A DNA stretch of 64,000 bases from Streptomyces sp. DG2A-72 (GCF_030499575.1 NZ_JASTLC010000001.1:310001-374000); one strand, 5' to 3'. Shown: positions 17,488 to 26,741, numbered from the stretch's first letter. The notes: generated by a model not told the origin, from the sequence alone. A program made the numbers and translations.

Positions 17488-18447
17488 ATGAGGGCTACCT
17501 GGCGCCAAGGATCAGGCGCATCGGCACGCTTCGTCTCCGGCGGAGGCGGCTCGTCGGCGGGCTTGCACGCCCTTCCCCGTCCCGTGGCCGTGGTCGTGGG
17601 CGCCGGTGGTGTGCTCGGGGCGGCGCATGTCGGTGTGGGATACGCGCTGGAGCAGCGCGGATTCGTACCGGACATGATCATCGGAACCTCGGTCGGTGCC
17701 CTCAACGGTGCCATCGCGGCCGCCCATCCCGACCGGGCCGCGCCGTGGCTGGACCACGTGTGGACCCAGTTGCGTCGCCGTGAGGTGTATCCGCTCGGCT
17801 ATCTGTCATCACGGGCCAGCGTCTTCACCGATCGCGGCCTGCGTCGACTGATCGCTCGGGCCGAACTGCTGGCACGGATCGAGCAGTTGACGGTCCCGTT
17901 CACCGCGGTGGCCATGGACCTGGTCACCGGCGCTCCGGCGCTGCTCGACCACGGAGACCTCAAGTCCGCACTGCTGGCCAGTGCAGCCATTCCCGGGATG
18001 CTGCCCCCGGTGGATCGTGACGGCCGGACACTCGTCGACGGCGGGGTGATCGCCTATGTCCCGGTGCTGGCAGCCCACAAGGCCGGGGCAGCCAGCGTCG
18101 TGGTGGTGGCGACCGGGCCGGAGAGCTCGCCGTTGCCCACCACCCATCCGCGCCGACGCGCCAGTGCGATCGCCGCCAGGGCCGGGCTGCTGCTCTTGCA
18201 CCATCAGATCGAGCGTGACCTGCACGAGGTGTCCCAGCGCATTCCCACTGTCGTACTGCCGACCGGCATCGAGTCCTGGCCCGCCCCGTGGGATTTCGGC
18301 CACTCCCAGCGCCTGATCAGCACCGCGTCCCTCACCGCGGGGCGCTTTCTCGACGGACTGCGCATCGACGGTCCGGGCCTGTACCGCGTCGACGACCCTT
18401 CGGTGCCGTCCGCCGGTCCGGGCGAAGCATCCACTTCTTCCACCTAG
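17488..18447 (+). CDS. Patatin-like phospholipase
   Basis: 319 residues from the ATG at 17488 (GAGAAAGG upstream). The patatin motifs are intact: oxyanion loop VGAGGVLGAAHVG (about 37-49), nucleophile Ser in IIGTSVGALNG (about 65-75), and the catalytic Asp in LVDGGVIAYVPV (about 183-194). The N-terminal 30 residues are Gly/Ser-rich and lack a signal peptide, so the enzyme is probably cytoplasmic and acts on membrane lipids. First gene of an operon with a glycosyltransferase and two membrane/lipase-like proteins; it is preceded by an ECF41-type promoter. A role in lipid remodelling under stress is an inference from this context. Confidence 0.9.
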   Translation: MRATWRQGSGASARFVSGGGGSSAGLHALPRPVAVVVGAGGVLGAAHVGVGYALEQRGFVPDMIIGTSVGALNGAIAAAHPDRAAPWLDHVWTQLRRREVYPLGYLSSRASVFTDRGLRRLIARAELLARIEQLTVPFTAVAMDLVTGAPALLDHGDLKSALLASAAIPGMLPPVDRDGRTLVDGGVIAYVPVLAAHKAGAASVVVVATGPESSPLPTTHPRRRASAIAARAGLLLLHHQIERDLHEVSQRIPTVVLPTGIESWPAPWDFGHSQRLISTASLTAGRFLDGLRIDGPGLYRVDDPSVPSAGPGEASTSST

Positions 18448-18458
18448 GGGGTCGGCCT

Positions 18459-19685
18459 GTGAGCACCATCGCTTTCCTCAACATCGCCATGCACGGGCGC
18501 GTCAACCCGACGCTGCCCATCGTGGCCGAGCTTGTCCGGCGCGGCCACTCCGTCACGTACCACACCTCACCCGCGTTCCGTGAAGAGATCGAGGCCGCCG
18601 GAGCCACGGTGTGCCTCTATCCCGGGGGCGACCAGCCGCTCCCCGATCCACCGACGCCGCTCACGCTGCTGGAGGGGCTTGCGGGCACCGCCGTCCGCTT
18701 GCTGCCCGCTGTCCTCTCCGATCTGCGCAGGGTCCGGCCCGACTTGATCGTCCACGACAGCGCCTGTCCGTGGGGCGCGGTCGCCGCCCGCGAACTCGGG
18801 GTGCCGGCGGCGTCGTCGTTCACCACGTTCGCCTTCAATCGGCAGGTGCCCAGCCCCACCGGCGGCTCGTGGGACATGCTGGCCGCGGCTGTGGCTCGGC
18901 CCCGCAGCCTCCAGGGGTACGTACGGTCCCGCTGGGCGCTGCACCGCCGCCACGACGCTCACGGGTTGCCGCTGCTCGACCTGGGGAACATCCGTCAGCC
19001 GCTCAATCTGGTCTACACCTCGCGGGCGTTCCAGCCTGCCGTCGAGGACTTCGACGAGTCCTACCGGTTCGTCGGCCCGAGCATTGGCGCCCGCCCGGCC
19101 GATCCCTCGTTCCCTGCCGAACGGCTCCAGGACCCGGTGCTGTACGCCTCGCTGGGCACCGTGTTCAATGCCGACCCGCAACTGCTGCGCACCTTCGCGA
19201 CCGCGCTGGCACCGCTCGGCGGCACTGTGATCGTCTCCACCGGGCAGACCGATCCCGACGCGCTGGGACCGTTGCCGGCCAACGTGCTCGCCCACCGCTT
19301 CGTGCCGCAGCCGGAGGTGCTGGCCCGCGCGGCGCTGTTCATCACCCATGGCGGGATGAACAGCGTCAACGAGGCCATGTACGCCGGGGTTCCGATGCTG
19401 GTGGTGCCGCAGGGCGCCGACCAGCCGATGGTGGCCCGTCGCGTCGTCGAACTCGGCGCAGGCCTGTCGATCCGTACCCAGGACGTCGCCAAGGCCTCCG
19501 TGCGTGTCCTCGCCCGGCGTCTGCTGCACGACCCCGGGTTCGGGGCAGCCGCGAGCACTCTGCAGGTGGCCCAGCACGAGGCGGGCGGGTATACACGGGC
19601 CGCCGACGAACTCGAACGGTACCTGCGAGCGACCGGCTCGGTCCGTGAGTCGGTTCCCGTCGACCCGTCAGGCGAGGCTGAGTGA
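18459..19685 (+). CDS. GT1-family (MGT-type) glycosyltransferase
   Basis: 408 residues from the GTG at 18459, with AGGGGG upstream and only 11 bp after the patatin stop. GT-B fold: the N-terminal domain starts TIAFLNIAMHGRVNPTLPIV (acceptor side), and the C-terminal nucleotide-sugar domain has YASLGTVFNADP, HRFVPQPEVLARAALFITHG and the donor-binding GGMNSVNEAMYAGVPM with PQGADQP. This is the macrolide/UDP-glycosyltransferase class, which glycosylates small lipophilic acceptors. Its stop overlaps the next gene's ATG (19682-19685), showing translational coupling. The acceptor is unknown; a lipid is plausible given the lipases in the operon. Confidence 0.92.
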   Translation: MSTIAFLNIAMHGRVNPTLPIVAELVRRGHSVTYHTSPAFREEIEAAGATVCLYPGGDQPLPDPPTPLTLLEGLAGTAVRLLPAVLSDLRRVRPDLIVHDSACPWGAVAARELGVPAASSFTTFAFNRQVPSPTGGSWDMLAAAVARPRSLQGYVRSRWALHRRHDAHGLPLLDLGNIRQPLNLVYTSRAFQPAVEDFDESYRFVGPSIGARPADPSFPAERLQDPVLYASLGTVFNADPQLLRTFATALAPLGGTVIVSTGQTDPDALGPLPANVLAHRFVPQPEVLARAALFITHGGMNSVNEAMYAGVPMLVVPQGADQPMVARRVVELGAGLSIRTQDVAKASVRVLARRLLHDPGFGAAASTLQVAQHEAGGYTRAADELERYLRATGSVRESVPVDPSGEAE

Positions 19686-20170
19686 TGTCATCAGTCGTCG
19701 TCCTGCTGCTGTTCGCCGGGCTGTCGGAGGCCGCCGGGCGCATCCTGCCCCTGGCGTCGCGCCGGCCCGGCATGTCGCGGACCTTCGTGGCCGGGTTGCT
19801 GGTGGCCGCGGGCCTCGTCGAGGCTGCCGTGTTCACGCTGTGGCCATTGACCGCGTGGACCCTGGCCGAAGTGGTGCTGTCCTCGCCGGCGCCGGGCGGC
19901 GAGTTGCGGTGGACGCCGGGCCTGGTGGCCCCGCTGGTGCTCGCTGCCGTGCTTGCGTTCCCCTTGCTCGGGCCCCTGCTCCACCTGCTGCTCTTCGTGG
20001 GGGTCGGCGCCGGTCTGGCCGGCCCGCTCGCGGCGGCGACCGGGCTCGGCTGGTGGGGCGCCGCCGGCTGCGTGGCGGTCGCCGGGGCCGCTCTCGGGGT
20101 CGCTGTGGAAGCCGTACGGCGCCTGGTCGTGAGGATCAGTGCGACCCGGGGACCAGAGGTGATCGCATGA
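19682..20170 (+). CDS. Small integral membrane protein
   Basis: 162 residues, start overlapping the glycosyltransferase stop by ATGA. Four hydrophobic segments can be seen (about 2-13, 33-57, 77-98, 99-130), with a cytoplasmic Arg-rich end (RRLVVRISATRG). No recognisable family. Its stop overlaps the next gene's start in the same way, so all three downstream genes are coupled to the patatin/glycosyltransferase pair. Confidence 0.8.
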   Translation: MMSSVVVLLLFAGLSEAAGRILPLASRRPGMSRTFVAGLLVAAGLVEAAVFTLWPLTAWTLAEVVLSSPAPGGELRWTPGLVAPLVLAAVLAFPLLGPLLHLLLFVGVGAGLAGPLAAATGLGWWGAAGCVAVAGAALGVAVEAVRRLVVRISATRGPEVIA

Positions 20171-21105
20171 ACGACTTCGTGCTCTGGGTCTGCGCACTGG
20201 GGCCGGTGCTGCTCGCCGAAGCCCTGCTGGCCCGCTACGAGGTGCTCGCCTACAGCGCCGGCTGGCGGGCGCCGATCACTGAACTCCCGGACGGCGTGCC
20301 CTACGCGCGAGGCGCGGCCCCCGACAGTCCCCCGGCCGCTTACCTGGTCTACCTCGACGGTATCGGGAAACGCCGTGTTCGTGACACGCGTGACGGCGGC
20401 CAGCTGGTCAAGGCCGTGCTCGCCGGAGCGCCGGAACTGCGGGTGCTGGGTCAGGTGCAGCCGTACTCGCCGCTGGCCGACCCGCTCGCCGACCGGCCGG
20501 TGTGGGCGTGGCTGCGCCGTCGCATCGGGCTGCTGCTGTTCCTGCACAACGTCATGCAGATCTTCGTCGCCGCCGACCACCGGTACCGGCCCCTGTACAA
20601 CCGGGCCGTCGGCTCCCAGATCGCCACTCAGCTCCGGCTCGCCGGCTACCAGCCCGACAGCGGCATCCCCGTGGTGCTGCTCAGCTACAGCGGCGGCGCG
20701 CAGGTCGCCACCGGCGCAGTCGACGAACTGCACACCCAGCTGCGCTCCCCGCTCCTGCTGATCACACTCGGCGGCTTCCACAACGGCGCCAACGACCTCA
20801 CCCACGCCGAGCACGTGCATCGACTCACCAGCGCGAGCGACCGGATCGAGCGGGTCGGCACCTGGATCTTCCCTCAGCGTTGGCGCCTGTTCCGCCGCAG
20901 CGGATGGAACCGCGCCGCCCGCGCCGGGAAGATCACCGTGCATCGGCTCGACCCGGCCACTCACCTCGGGCCGCGCAGCTACATCAGCCCGGAGGGCCGG
21001 CTGCCCGATGGCCGCAGCTACCTCGACCACACCACCGACACCGTGATCTCGATCATCCGGGCCCGCCACGGTGCGACCACGGCGACGGACAGCCAGTCGA
21101 CGTGA
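20167..21105 (+). CDS. Membrane-anchored alpha/beta-hydrolase-like protein
   Basis: 312 residues starting at the ATG at 20167, overlapping the previous stop. A hydrophobic N-terminus (FVLWVCALGPVLLAEALLA) would anchor it in the membrane. The middle has YLVYLDGIGKRRV, a hydrophobic stretch RIGLLLFLHNVMQIFV, and the lipase elbow VVLLSYSGGAQVATGA (Ser in YSGG). A C-terminal His cannot be assigned with certainty. It is the last gene of the operon and is followed by a strong hairpin. Probably a lipase/esterase acting on the product of its neighbours; this is inference. Confidence 0.75.
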   Translation: MNDFVLWVCALGPVLLAEALLARYEVLAYSAGWRAPITELPDGVPYARGAAPDSPPAAYLVYLDGIGKRRVRDTRDGGQLVKAVLAGAPELRVLGQVQPYSPLADPLADRPVWAWLRRRIGLLLFLHNVMQIFVAADHRYRPLYNRAVGSQIATQLRLAGYQPDSGIPVVLLSYSGGAQVATGAVDELHTQLRSPLLLITLGGFHNGANDLTHAEHVHRLTSASDRIERVGTWIFPQRWRLFRRSGWNRAARAGKITVHRLDPATHLGPRSYISPEGRLPDGRSYLDHTTDTVISIIRARHGATTATDSQST

Positions 21106-21159
21106 GAGCCGCGCAGGGACAAGCGTGCGTGGAACGACGTCGCCCCATACGGGGCACCC

Positions 21160-21192
21160 GTTCCGGGCCGCCCGCTGTGAGCGGCCCGGAAC
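21160..21192. terminator. Bidirectional terminator hairpin
   Basis: Perfect 12-bp inverted repeat GTTCCGGGCCGC / GCGGCCCGGAAC with a 9-base loop, followed on the plus strand by CAAAAG. It lies between the end of the lipid operon and the end of the convergent galU gene, so it can serve both. Confidence 0.85.
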
Positions 21193-21205
21193 CAAAAGCG
21201 GCAGG

Positions 21206-22135
21206 TCAGGCGGTGGCTTCCGCTTGGACGGCGGCAGCGCTGTCGACGTCGAGTCCCGCGACCAGGCCGCGCAGTACGGGCCCGTACTCCGGGTGGGCGA
21301 GGCCGAACGCCATCTGGGCGACCAGGTAGTCGGCCGGGTTGCCGGTGTCGTACCAGCGGCCCTTGATGACCTGCCCGTACACCGCGCGGGTGGCGGCGTA
21401 GGCGTTGATGGCGTCGGTCAGGTAGACCTCGCCGGTCCTGTGCTCGTACCAGCGACGGGTCTGCTCGCGCAGTTCGTCGATGATGCCGGGGGTGACGACA
21501 TAGCCGCCGATCGCCGCGTACGACGACGGGGCGGCGGCCGGCTCGGGCTTCTCGACCAGTCCGGTGATGCGCAGTTGGCCGTCGCCGAGGTCTTCCTTGA
21601 CGATGGGCACGCCGTAGCGCTGGGATTCGGTGGGGTCCATCGGCAGGAGCGCCAGCACCGGGCAGCCGGTCTGCTCGTACGCGCGGATCAGCTGCTGGGC
21701 GCGGGGGACCTCGGCCACGAAGACGTCGTCGGGCCACAGCACCAGCACCGGCTCATCTCCGAAGGCACGGGCGGCGTTCAGCACCGGGGTGCCGTTGCCG
21801 TACGGGCCGTACTGGTCCAGGTAGGTGATGTGGCCCCGGCGGGCCAGCTCCGCGACCTCCTCCACCGCGTCCGCGTAAGCCGTCTTGCCGTCGGCGCGGA
21901 GTTGTTCGACGAGCGCGGGGTTGGGGCGGAAGTGGTCCTGGATGAGGCTCTTGCCGCCTGAGACGACGATGGTGATGTCGGTGATACCGGAGTCCACCAA
22001 CTCGCGGACGGTGTGCTCGATGACCGGCTTGTCGCCGACCGGGAGCATCTCCTTCGGTGTCGCCTTCGTCAGGGGCAGCAGACGGGAACCGAGTCCGGCG
22101 GCCGGGATCACGGCCCTGCGAATCGTCGGGGACAT
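21206..22135 (-). CDS. galU: UTP-glucose-1-phosphate uridylyltransferase
   Basis: 309 residues from the ATG at 22135 (GAGAGA upstream). It makes UDP-glucose from glucose-1-phosphate and UTP. The nucleotidyltransferase signature is clear: PAAGLGSRLLPLTKATPKEM with LPVGDKPVIEHTV, then VLWPDDVFV, GLVEKPEPAAAP and the C-terminal GRWYDTGNPADYLVAQM. UDP-glucose could feed the glycosyltransferase encoded just beyond the shared terminator. Many Streptomyces genomes carry more than one galU; this one may be an accessory copy. Confidence 0.93.
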   Translation of the reverse strand: MSPTIRRAVIPAAGLGSRLLPLTKATPKEMLPVGDKPVIEHTVRELVDSGITDITIVVSGGKSLIQDHFRPNPALVEQLRADGKTAYADAVEEVAELARRGHITYLDQYGPYGNGTPVLNAARAFGDEPVLVLWPDDVFVAEVPRAQQLIRAYEQTGCPVLALLPMDPTESQRYGVPIVKEDLGDGQLRITGLVEKPEPAAAPSSYAAIGGYVVTPGIIDELREQTRRWYEHRTGEVYLTDAINAYAATRAVYGQVIKGRWYDTGNPADYLVAQMAFGLAHPEYGPVLRGLVAGLDVDSAAAVQAEATA

Positions 22136-22568
22136 CAGGTCTCTCTCGGTCGAGCGGCACACCGCACCGGCCGGCACGGCACACGCCGACGCTACCAACG
22201 CCTCCGCCGCCCCCGCCGATCGCCCGTCCCGCCGATCGCCGCCGTGAGCTGGGGTGCTGCCCGGCATCGCAGAGCTCCTTGATGGCAGGGGTGCGCGGGC
22301 CGCGGGTCAGAACAGGGGCGCGGAGCACGCTGGTGGGCACATCGGCCAGTTCCTGTCACGGACGTCGGCACCGGAACCGGGGGCGGGTCACGCCCGTTCC
22401 ATGCCTTCCCCGCTGATGACGCGGCTCGCCTCCCTGCCCGCCGAGCACTACGCCGGCACGGCGTGCGAGAGATCGCCGACCAGCTGCACCAACCCCCAGC
22501 ACTCGAAGCGCTGGAGCGTCCAGTGGGCCATGAGGTGCTGCGGAGCGGGTGCCGACCTTGGCGTACGG
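22136..22568. other. No supported gene
   Basis: Between galU and the P-type ATPase. Frames in this stretch give no motif. The bases 22400-22560 look protein-like in one plus-strand frame (around HGVREIADQLHQPPALEAL) but have no start or known match. Confidence 0.4.
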
Positions 22569-25322
22569 TCAGAACCGCACGCCCGCCTTGCGTAGTACCG
22601 GCCGTACGGCGCGCAGGACGAATTCGGCGAGGAGCACGGTGGACGCGGTGCCCAGGCACAGGGCCCATTGGGTCACGGTCAGCGGCACGGTCCCGAAGAC
22701 CGTGTGTGCCCAGGGCAGGTGGACGACAACGACCTGTACGGCGAGGACGCCGGCCAGGCACAGCCACAGCGCGCGGTTGCGGAACTGCTGTCGGTCCAGC
22801 AGCGGGCCGTCGTCCGCGCGGGCGCTCAGGGCGTTGAACAGCTGGAACAGCACGAACGTGGTGAACGCCATGGTCAGGGCGGTGTCCGGATCGACGTACG
22901 AGCGGGCCACGGCGAAGAGCGTCACGGTACCCATGGCCATGACCGCACCGGCCCGGCCGATGGCGAAGAGCCGTCGGGCGTCCAGGATCCGCTCACGCGG
23001 ATCGCGCGGCGGGTGGCGCATCACATCGTCACGGGCGGGGTCGACGGCCAGGGCCATCGCGGGCGGACCGTCCATGATGATGTTGACCCACAGCAGTTGG
23101 GCTGCCGTGAGCGGGGAGGGCAGACCGGCGAGGGAGGCACTGAACAGGGTCAGAATCGCGCCGATGTTGGTGGCCAGCTGGAAGCGGACGAACTTGACGA
23201 TGTTGGCGTAGATGGCCCGTCCTTCGCGGACGGCCCGCACGATCGTGGAGAAGTCGTCGTCGGTGAGGACCACGTCGGCGGCTTCCTTGGCCACATCCGT
23301 GCCGGTGATGCCCATGGCCACGCCGATGTGGGCGGCCTTGAGCGCTGCGGCGTCGTTGACGCCGTCACCGGTCATGGCGACGATGTGTCCCCGGTTCGTC
23401 AGCGTCCGCACGATCAGGACCTTGTGCTCCGGGGCGACCCGGGCGAACACACCGATGTCGTCCATGCGCTCGGCGAGTTGTTCCTCCGTCATCCGGTCCA
23501 GTTCAGTGCCCGTCACGACGTCACCCTCGATGTCCAGCTCGCGGGCGATGGCCGCCGCCGTGTCGGCGTGATCACCGGTGATCATCTTGACGGCCACTCC
23601 AGCCATGCGGCACAGCGCCATCGCTTCCCGTGCCTGCGGGCGGGGCGGATCGGCGATCCCGGCGACCGACACCAGGGTCAGGCCGGGCAGCGCGGCCGGA
23701 GCGAACTTGCTCGGCGTGCCGTCCATCAGGGCGGTGGCCGCGCCCAGTACCCGTAGTCCGGTGCTGCCGAATTGCCCCGTCACGGCGAGGATCTCGTCCC
23801 TGTGCCCTTCGTCGAGGGCGCACGCACCGTCCTCGGTGAGGACATCGGTGCACATGCCCATCAGGACGTCGACCGCGCCCTTGACATGGACGCGGGTACG
23901 GCCGTCGGGTTCGGTGTGGAAGGTGGCCATGTACTTGGTGGCCGCGTCGAAAGGCAGCTCGCCCGTGCGGGGCAGCTCCGTACGCACCCAGTCGGCGTCC
24001 ACACCGGCCTTGGCCGCCAGGACGACCAGTGCGGCTTCCGTCGGGTCACCGATGAAGACGCCGTCGGTCACGTGTGCGTCGTTGCACAGGGCAAAGGGAA
24101 GCACCGCGTCACGGAGGTCGTCGGTGGGAGACGTGTCGTCCGCACCATGGACGCGGACGGCGCCTGCAGTCCCGTACCCCTCCCCCGTGACGTCGTAGAG
24201 CCTGCCCGCGGTCCACAAAGTCCGCACGGTCATCTCGTTGAGGGTGAGCGTGCCGGTCTTGTCGCTGCACACGACCGTGGCCGCACCGAGCGACTCCACC
24301 GCGGCCAGTCGTTTGACGATGGCACCGCGACGGGCCATGCGGTGCACGCCGAGTGCCAGCGTCAGGGCCAGCACGGCGGGCAGCCCTTCGGGGATCGCGG
24401 CGACGGCCAGGGCCACGGCCTGCAGCGCGACGTCCGAGAGCGATTCGCCGCGGACCAATGCGCTCAGGGCATAGGCGACGACAGCGACTCCACTCAGCAG
24501 TGCCAGCCGCCGGCCGAGGCTGTCCAGTTGGACCTGGAGCGGGCTCGGCGGCTCGGTCCCGGTGCGCAGCGCCTCGGCAATGGCGCCGAGTTCGGTGCGC
24601 ATTCCGGTGGCCGTGACGATCATTTCGGCACGGCCCCGGGTCAGTGCGGTGTTCATGAACAGCATGCTGGTGCGCTCGGCGAGTGCCACCGGGGCTGTCG
24701 AGGTGTGATCGACGGCCGTCACGCTTTTGGTAACCGGCTGGGATTCACCGGTCAGGGCGGCCTCGGCCACCTCGACCTTCTCCGCGACGATCAGCCGGCC
24801 GTCAGCCGGTATCCGGTCACCGGCCTCCAGCAGGACCACGTCTCCGGGTACAAGCAGCTGTGCCTCCACCACCTGCTCCGTGCCGTTGCGGCGAACCCTC
24901 GCCGTGGGCACCAGCATCCGGCGCAGCGCCTCCAGACTGTGCTCGGCACGCCGCTCCTGCCAATATCCGAGCACGGCGTTGACCAGCAGAACGAAGGTGA
25001 TCACCACGGCGTCCCTGATGTCACCGATGGCTCCGGCCACCACGGCGGCGATGAGCAGGATGCCGATGAGCCAGTTGCGGAACTGGTCCAGGAACTTCAG
25101 CCACTCCGGGCGCCGGGCCGGTTCGGACAGCCGATTGGCGCCGTAGACCGCCGCGCGCTCGGAGACCTGCCCTGTGCTCAGCCCCACCCCCGGGTCGACG
25201 CCGAGCCGGTCCGCCACCTGGGCGGGAGCCTGCCGATAGGCGTCCGGCTCACCGGTGGGGGCCTGCGTCGCGGTGTCTGCGCGCGCGACCTCGCTCACGG
25301 GTTGCCCGTCCAGCGTCGTCAT
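22569..25322 (-). CDS. P-type cation-transporting ATPase (P2, Ca2+/Mn2+-type)
   Basis: 917-residue membrane pump. It has an N-terminal cation-ATPase domain (DRLGVDPGVGLSTGQV), ten predicted membrane segments, the actuator TGES (191-194), PEGLP (311-315) in TM4, the phosphorylation site DKTGTLT with Asp354, the nucleotide-binding KGAVD and DPTEAA motifs, and MTGDGVNDAAALK at the hinge. TM6 reads WVNIIMDGPPAMALAVDP, with the Asn and Asp that bind Ca2+/Mn2+ in PMR1/SERCA-like pumps. It would export or sequester divalent cations using ATP. The start at 25322 has GGAAAGG upstream. Confidence 0.93.
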   Translation of the reverse strand: MTTLDGQPVSEVARADTATQAPTGEPDAYRQAPAQVADRLGVDPGVGLSTGQVSERAAVYGANRLSEPARRPEWLKFLDQFRNWLIGILLIAAVVAGAIGDIRDAVVITFVLLVNAVLGYWQERRAEHSLEALRRMLVPTARVRRNGTEQVVEAQLLVPGDVVLLEAGDRIPADGRLIVAEKVEVAEAALTGESQPVTKSVTAVDHTSTAPVALAERTSMLFMNTALTRGRAEMIVTATGMRTELGAIAEALRTGTEPPSPLQVQLDSLGRRLALLSGVAVVAYALSALVRGESLSDVALQAVALAVAAIPEGLPAVLALTLALGVHRMARRGAIVKRLAAVESLGAATVVCSDKTGTLTLNEMTVRTLWTAGRLYDVTGEGYGTAGAVRVHGADDTSPTDDLRDAVLPFALCNDAHVTDGVFIGDPTEAALVVLAAKAGVDADWVRTELPRTGELPFDAATKYMATFHTEPDGRTRVHVKGAVDVLMGMCTDVLTEDGACALDEGHRDEILAVTGQFGSTGLRVLGAATALMDGTPSKFAPAALPGLTLVSVAGIADPPRPQAREAMALCRMAGVAVKMITGDHADTAAAIARELDIEGDVVTGTELDRMTEEQLAERMDDIGVFARVAPEHKVLIVRTLTNRGHIVAMTGDGVNDAAALKAAHIGVAMGITGTDVAKEAADVVLTDDDFSTIVRAVREGRAIYANIVKFVRFQLATNIGAILTLFSASLAGLPSPLTAAQLLWVNIIMDGPPAMALAVDPARDDVMRHPPRDPRERILDARRLFAIGRAGAVMAMGTVTLFAVARSYVDPDTALTMAFTTFVLFQLFNALSARADDGPLLDRQQFRNRALWLCLAGVLAVQVVVVHLPWAHTVFGTVPLTVTQWALCLGTASTVLLAEFVLRAVRPVLRKAGVRF

Positions 25323-25333
25323 TGCTTCATTCC

Positions 25334-25465
25334 TTTCCGGAGCGGATCATCACGACGAGGCAGTTCGCGTGATGCAGGACGGGCTTGGCCGACCGAGCCC
25401 AGCAGCAGACCCTTGAAGCCGCCTCAGCGGCGGGCCCGGGACACGACCAGCTGTGCCGTCGGCAC
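25334..25465 (-). pseudogene. Universal stress protein (UspA) C-terminal remnant
   Basis: Minus-strand frames read AQLVVSRARR, an in-frame TGA, GGFKGLLLGSVGQ, then after a frameshift AVLHHANCLVVMIR. Together they match the Usp C-terminal ATP-binding motif (LVVVSRARRGGFKGLLLGSVSQAVLHHAxCPVLVV). An internal stop and a frameshift mark it as dead. It lies just upstream of the P-type ATPase gene on the same strand, an arrangement often seen for Usp genes. Confidence 0.6.
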
Positions 25466-25750
25466 GTGCCTCGACGAGGGCGGCACGGACGCGTCCACGG
25501 ACCAGCCGACCGGCCACTGGCACATCCGGGCGAATCGGCGGGGCCCCCGCATACCCGGTCGGTCCAGGTGTACACGTGCAGCGTCCGTGCGTACTGGTAC
25601 TGCCAGAGCCAGTAGGGCGAACCACACCCATGCAGAGGGCCGCAGGCGACTGGCGTGTGGAGTACTGCCGCCGGGACGCCTGAAACCAGGTCACCACCGT
25701 GCGGACAAGCCGGTCATGCCCGACCTCACCCAGGCCGCCCACGCCAGAGG
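25466..25750. other. No supported gene
   Basis: Probable eroded extension of the universal-stress-protein remnant. Three overlapping frames are open, but none is convincing. Confidence 0.35.
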
Positions 25751-25939
25751 TCATTCGTCTGACGCTGCGTCGGTGGTGACTACCGGTTCCGTGGTCGCGT
25801 GCACCTCGTCGGACCCAGGCGGTGTCTCGATGACGTCGTTGTTCTCGCCGTCCTCTTCCTGCTGCTTTTGCAGGGCGAGTTCCCGGGCCGTCCTTTCTGA
25901 GTGCAGTCTCATTTCTGCCTCTGTCCGATGTTCGAACAT
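25751..25939 (-). CDS. Small acidic hypothetical protein
   Basis: 62 residues. The ATG at 25939 is preceded by a perfect AAAGGAGG Shine-Dalgarno at the right distance, which is why I accept it and place the start there instead of further upstream. The protein begins MFEHRTEAEMRLHSERTARE, a charged amphipathic helix, and continues as a Glu/Asp-rich tail likely to be disordered. No known domain. Confidence 0.6.
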   Translation of the reverse strand: MFEHRTEAEMRLHSERTARELALQKQQEEDGENNDVIETPPGSDEVHATTEPVVTTDAASDE

Positions 25940-26183
25940 CGTTGCCTCCTTTGGGCTGTGCCCTGCCGCGATATGCGGGAGCATCGGGGTATGCCGTCCC
26001 TGGCCCCGGCGTAGAGCCATGGACGGCAGTGGATGAGTCTTGCGCGCTGGTCCGGCGGGCGGCGGTCTGTTGGTGGCAGCACACGGTGTCGCAGCTCGTC
26101 AACTGCTGCGGCTGCGAAAGCACCGTCACTCGAGTGGGTCTGCTGCGGTCGAAGTCGACCTTCCTGAAACAGGAAGCGGCAGC

Positions 26184-26627
26184 TCAGTCCACAGGCCGCG
26201 GGGCGCGCAGGTGGGCCCGCTGTGCCAGTTCCTCCTCGGAGACCAGCTCGAGCATGGGCTTGCCCGGCGCGCACATCATTGTCACGGTGAACCGGGTTGG
26301 CGCATCGGCCAGTGCGTTGCCGTCCTGGTAATGGATGACGTCACCACCCGGCTCCCAGAACGTCCCGCCGGCCTCGACCACGCGCTCGGGCTCGCCCTCG
26401 AGTTCGAAGCGGACCGCGCCCTCGATGACGTACCCGAAGGCCGGCCCCGAGTGGCGGTGCGGAGGCGTTCCCAGGTCTCCGGGCTCCCACTCGACGAAGA
26501 TGGTCATCGCCGAGGCACCCTCGGGGATGACGAGCGGCCCGGCGTCCTGCAGCATCTTCGCCGCCGTCTTCCACCCCTGCGACCGTGACTGCTCGCTCGT
26601 CCTGCTCACTGAGTCCGTGTCCGACAC
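26184..26627 (-). CDS. Cupin-domain protein (copy 1)
   Basis: 147 residues from the GTG at 26627, which has GGAGG upstream. Single conserved beta-barrel with the metal-binding cupin motifs: GTPPHRHSGPAFGYVIEGAV (motif 1: His, His, Glu) and a second-motif region around GGDVIHYQDGNALADAP. Cupins of this type bind a metal and may act as small dioxygenases or sensors. A copy of almost identical sequence, including the 5' leader, is at 38092-38535. Both copies are preceded by an ECF41-type promoter. Confidence 0.9.
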   Translation of the reverse strand: MSDTDSVSRTSEQSRSQGWKTAAKMLQDAGPLVIPEGASAMTIFVEWEPGDLGTPPHRHSGPAFGYVIEGAVRFELEGEPERVVEAGGTFWEPGGDVIHYQDGNALADAPTRFTVTMMCAPGKPMLELVSEEELAQRAHLRAPRPVD

Positions 26628-26648
26628 TGTGCTGCACCTCCATAGGTC
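26184..26648. repeat. Dispersed duplicate, copy 1 (cupin gene plus leader; copy 2 at 38092-38556)
   Basis: 465 bp starting at the cupin stop codon and ending in CATAGGTC just upstream of its ribosome-binding site; the second copy, 38092-38556, has exactly the same length and orientation. The coding parts differ at only a few positions. Similarity stops abruptly on the promoter side after the ribosome-binding site, yet each copy has its own ECF41-type promoter beyond that point. Confidence 0.9.
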
Positions 26649-26714
26649 CGCCCCGGAACGGACGAAAGATCGCCGCCGCACACTCCAGGGCTCACATAAC
26701 CGTTTCGAAGTGAT

Positions 26715-26741
26715 GACCGGGCACACGGTGCATCTGTGACA
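26715..26741 (-). promoter_or_regulatory. ECF41-type promoter for cupin copy 1
   Basis: Minus strand: TGTCACA (26741-26735), 16 bp, GGTC (26718-26715), continuing ATCAC. The cupin GTG start is 88 bp downstream. Confidence 0.85.

Noticed and set aside
19366..21195. 609-codon open frame on the minus strand opposite the glycosyltransferase operon
   Set aside because: Antisense to three coupled genes with clear motifs; composition rich in Arg/Pro/Ala without domains, a known artefact of high-GC DNA.
23772..26036. 754-codon open frame on the plus strand opposite the P-type ATPase
   Set aside because: Shadow frame; the minus strand encodes a full P-type ATPase with all motifs.
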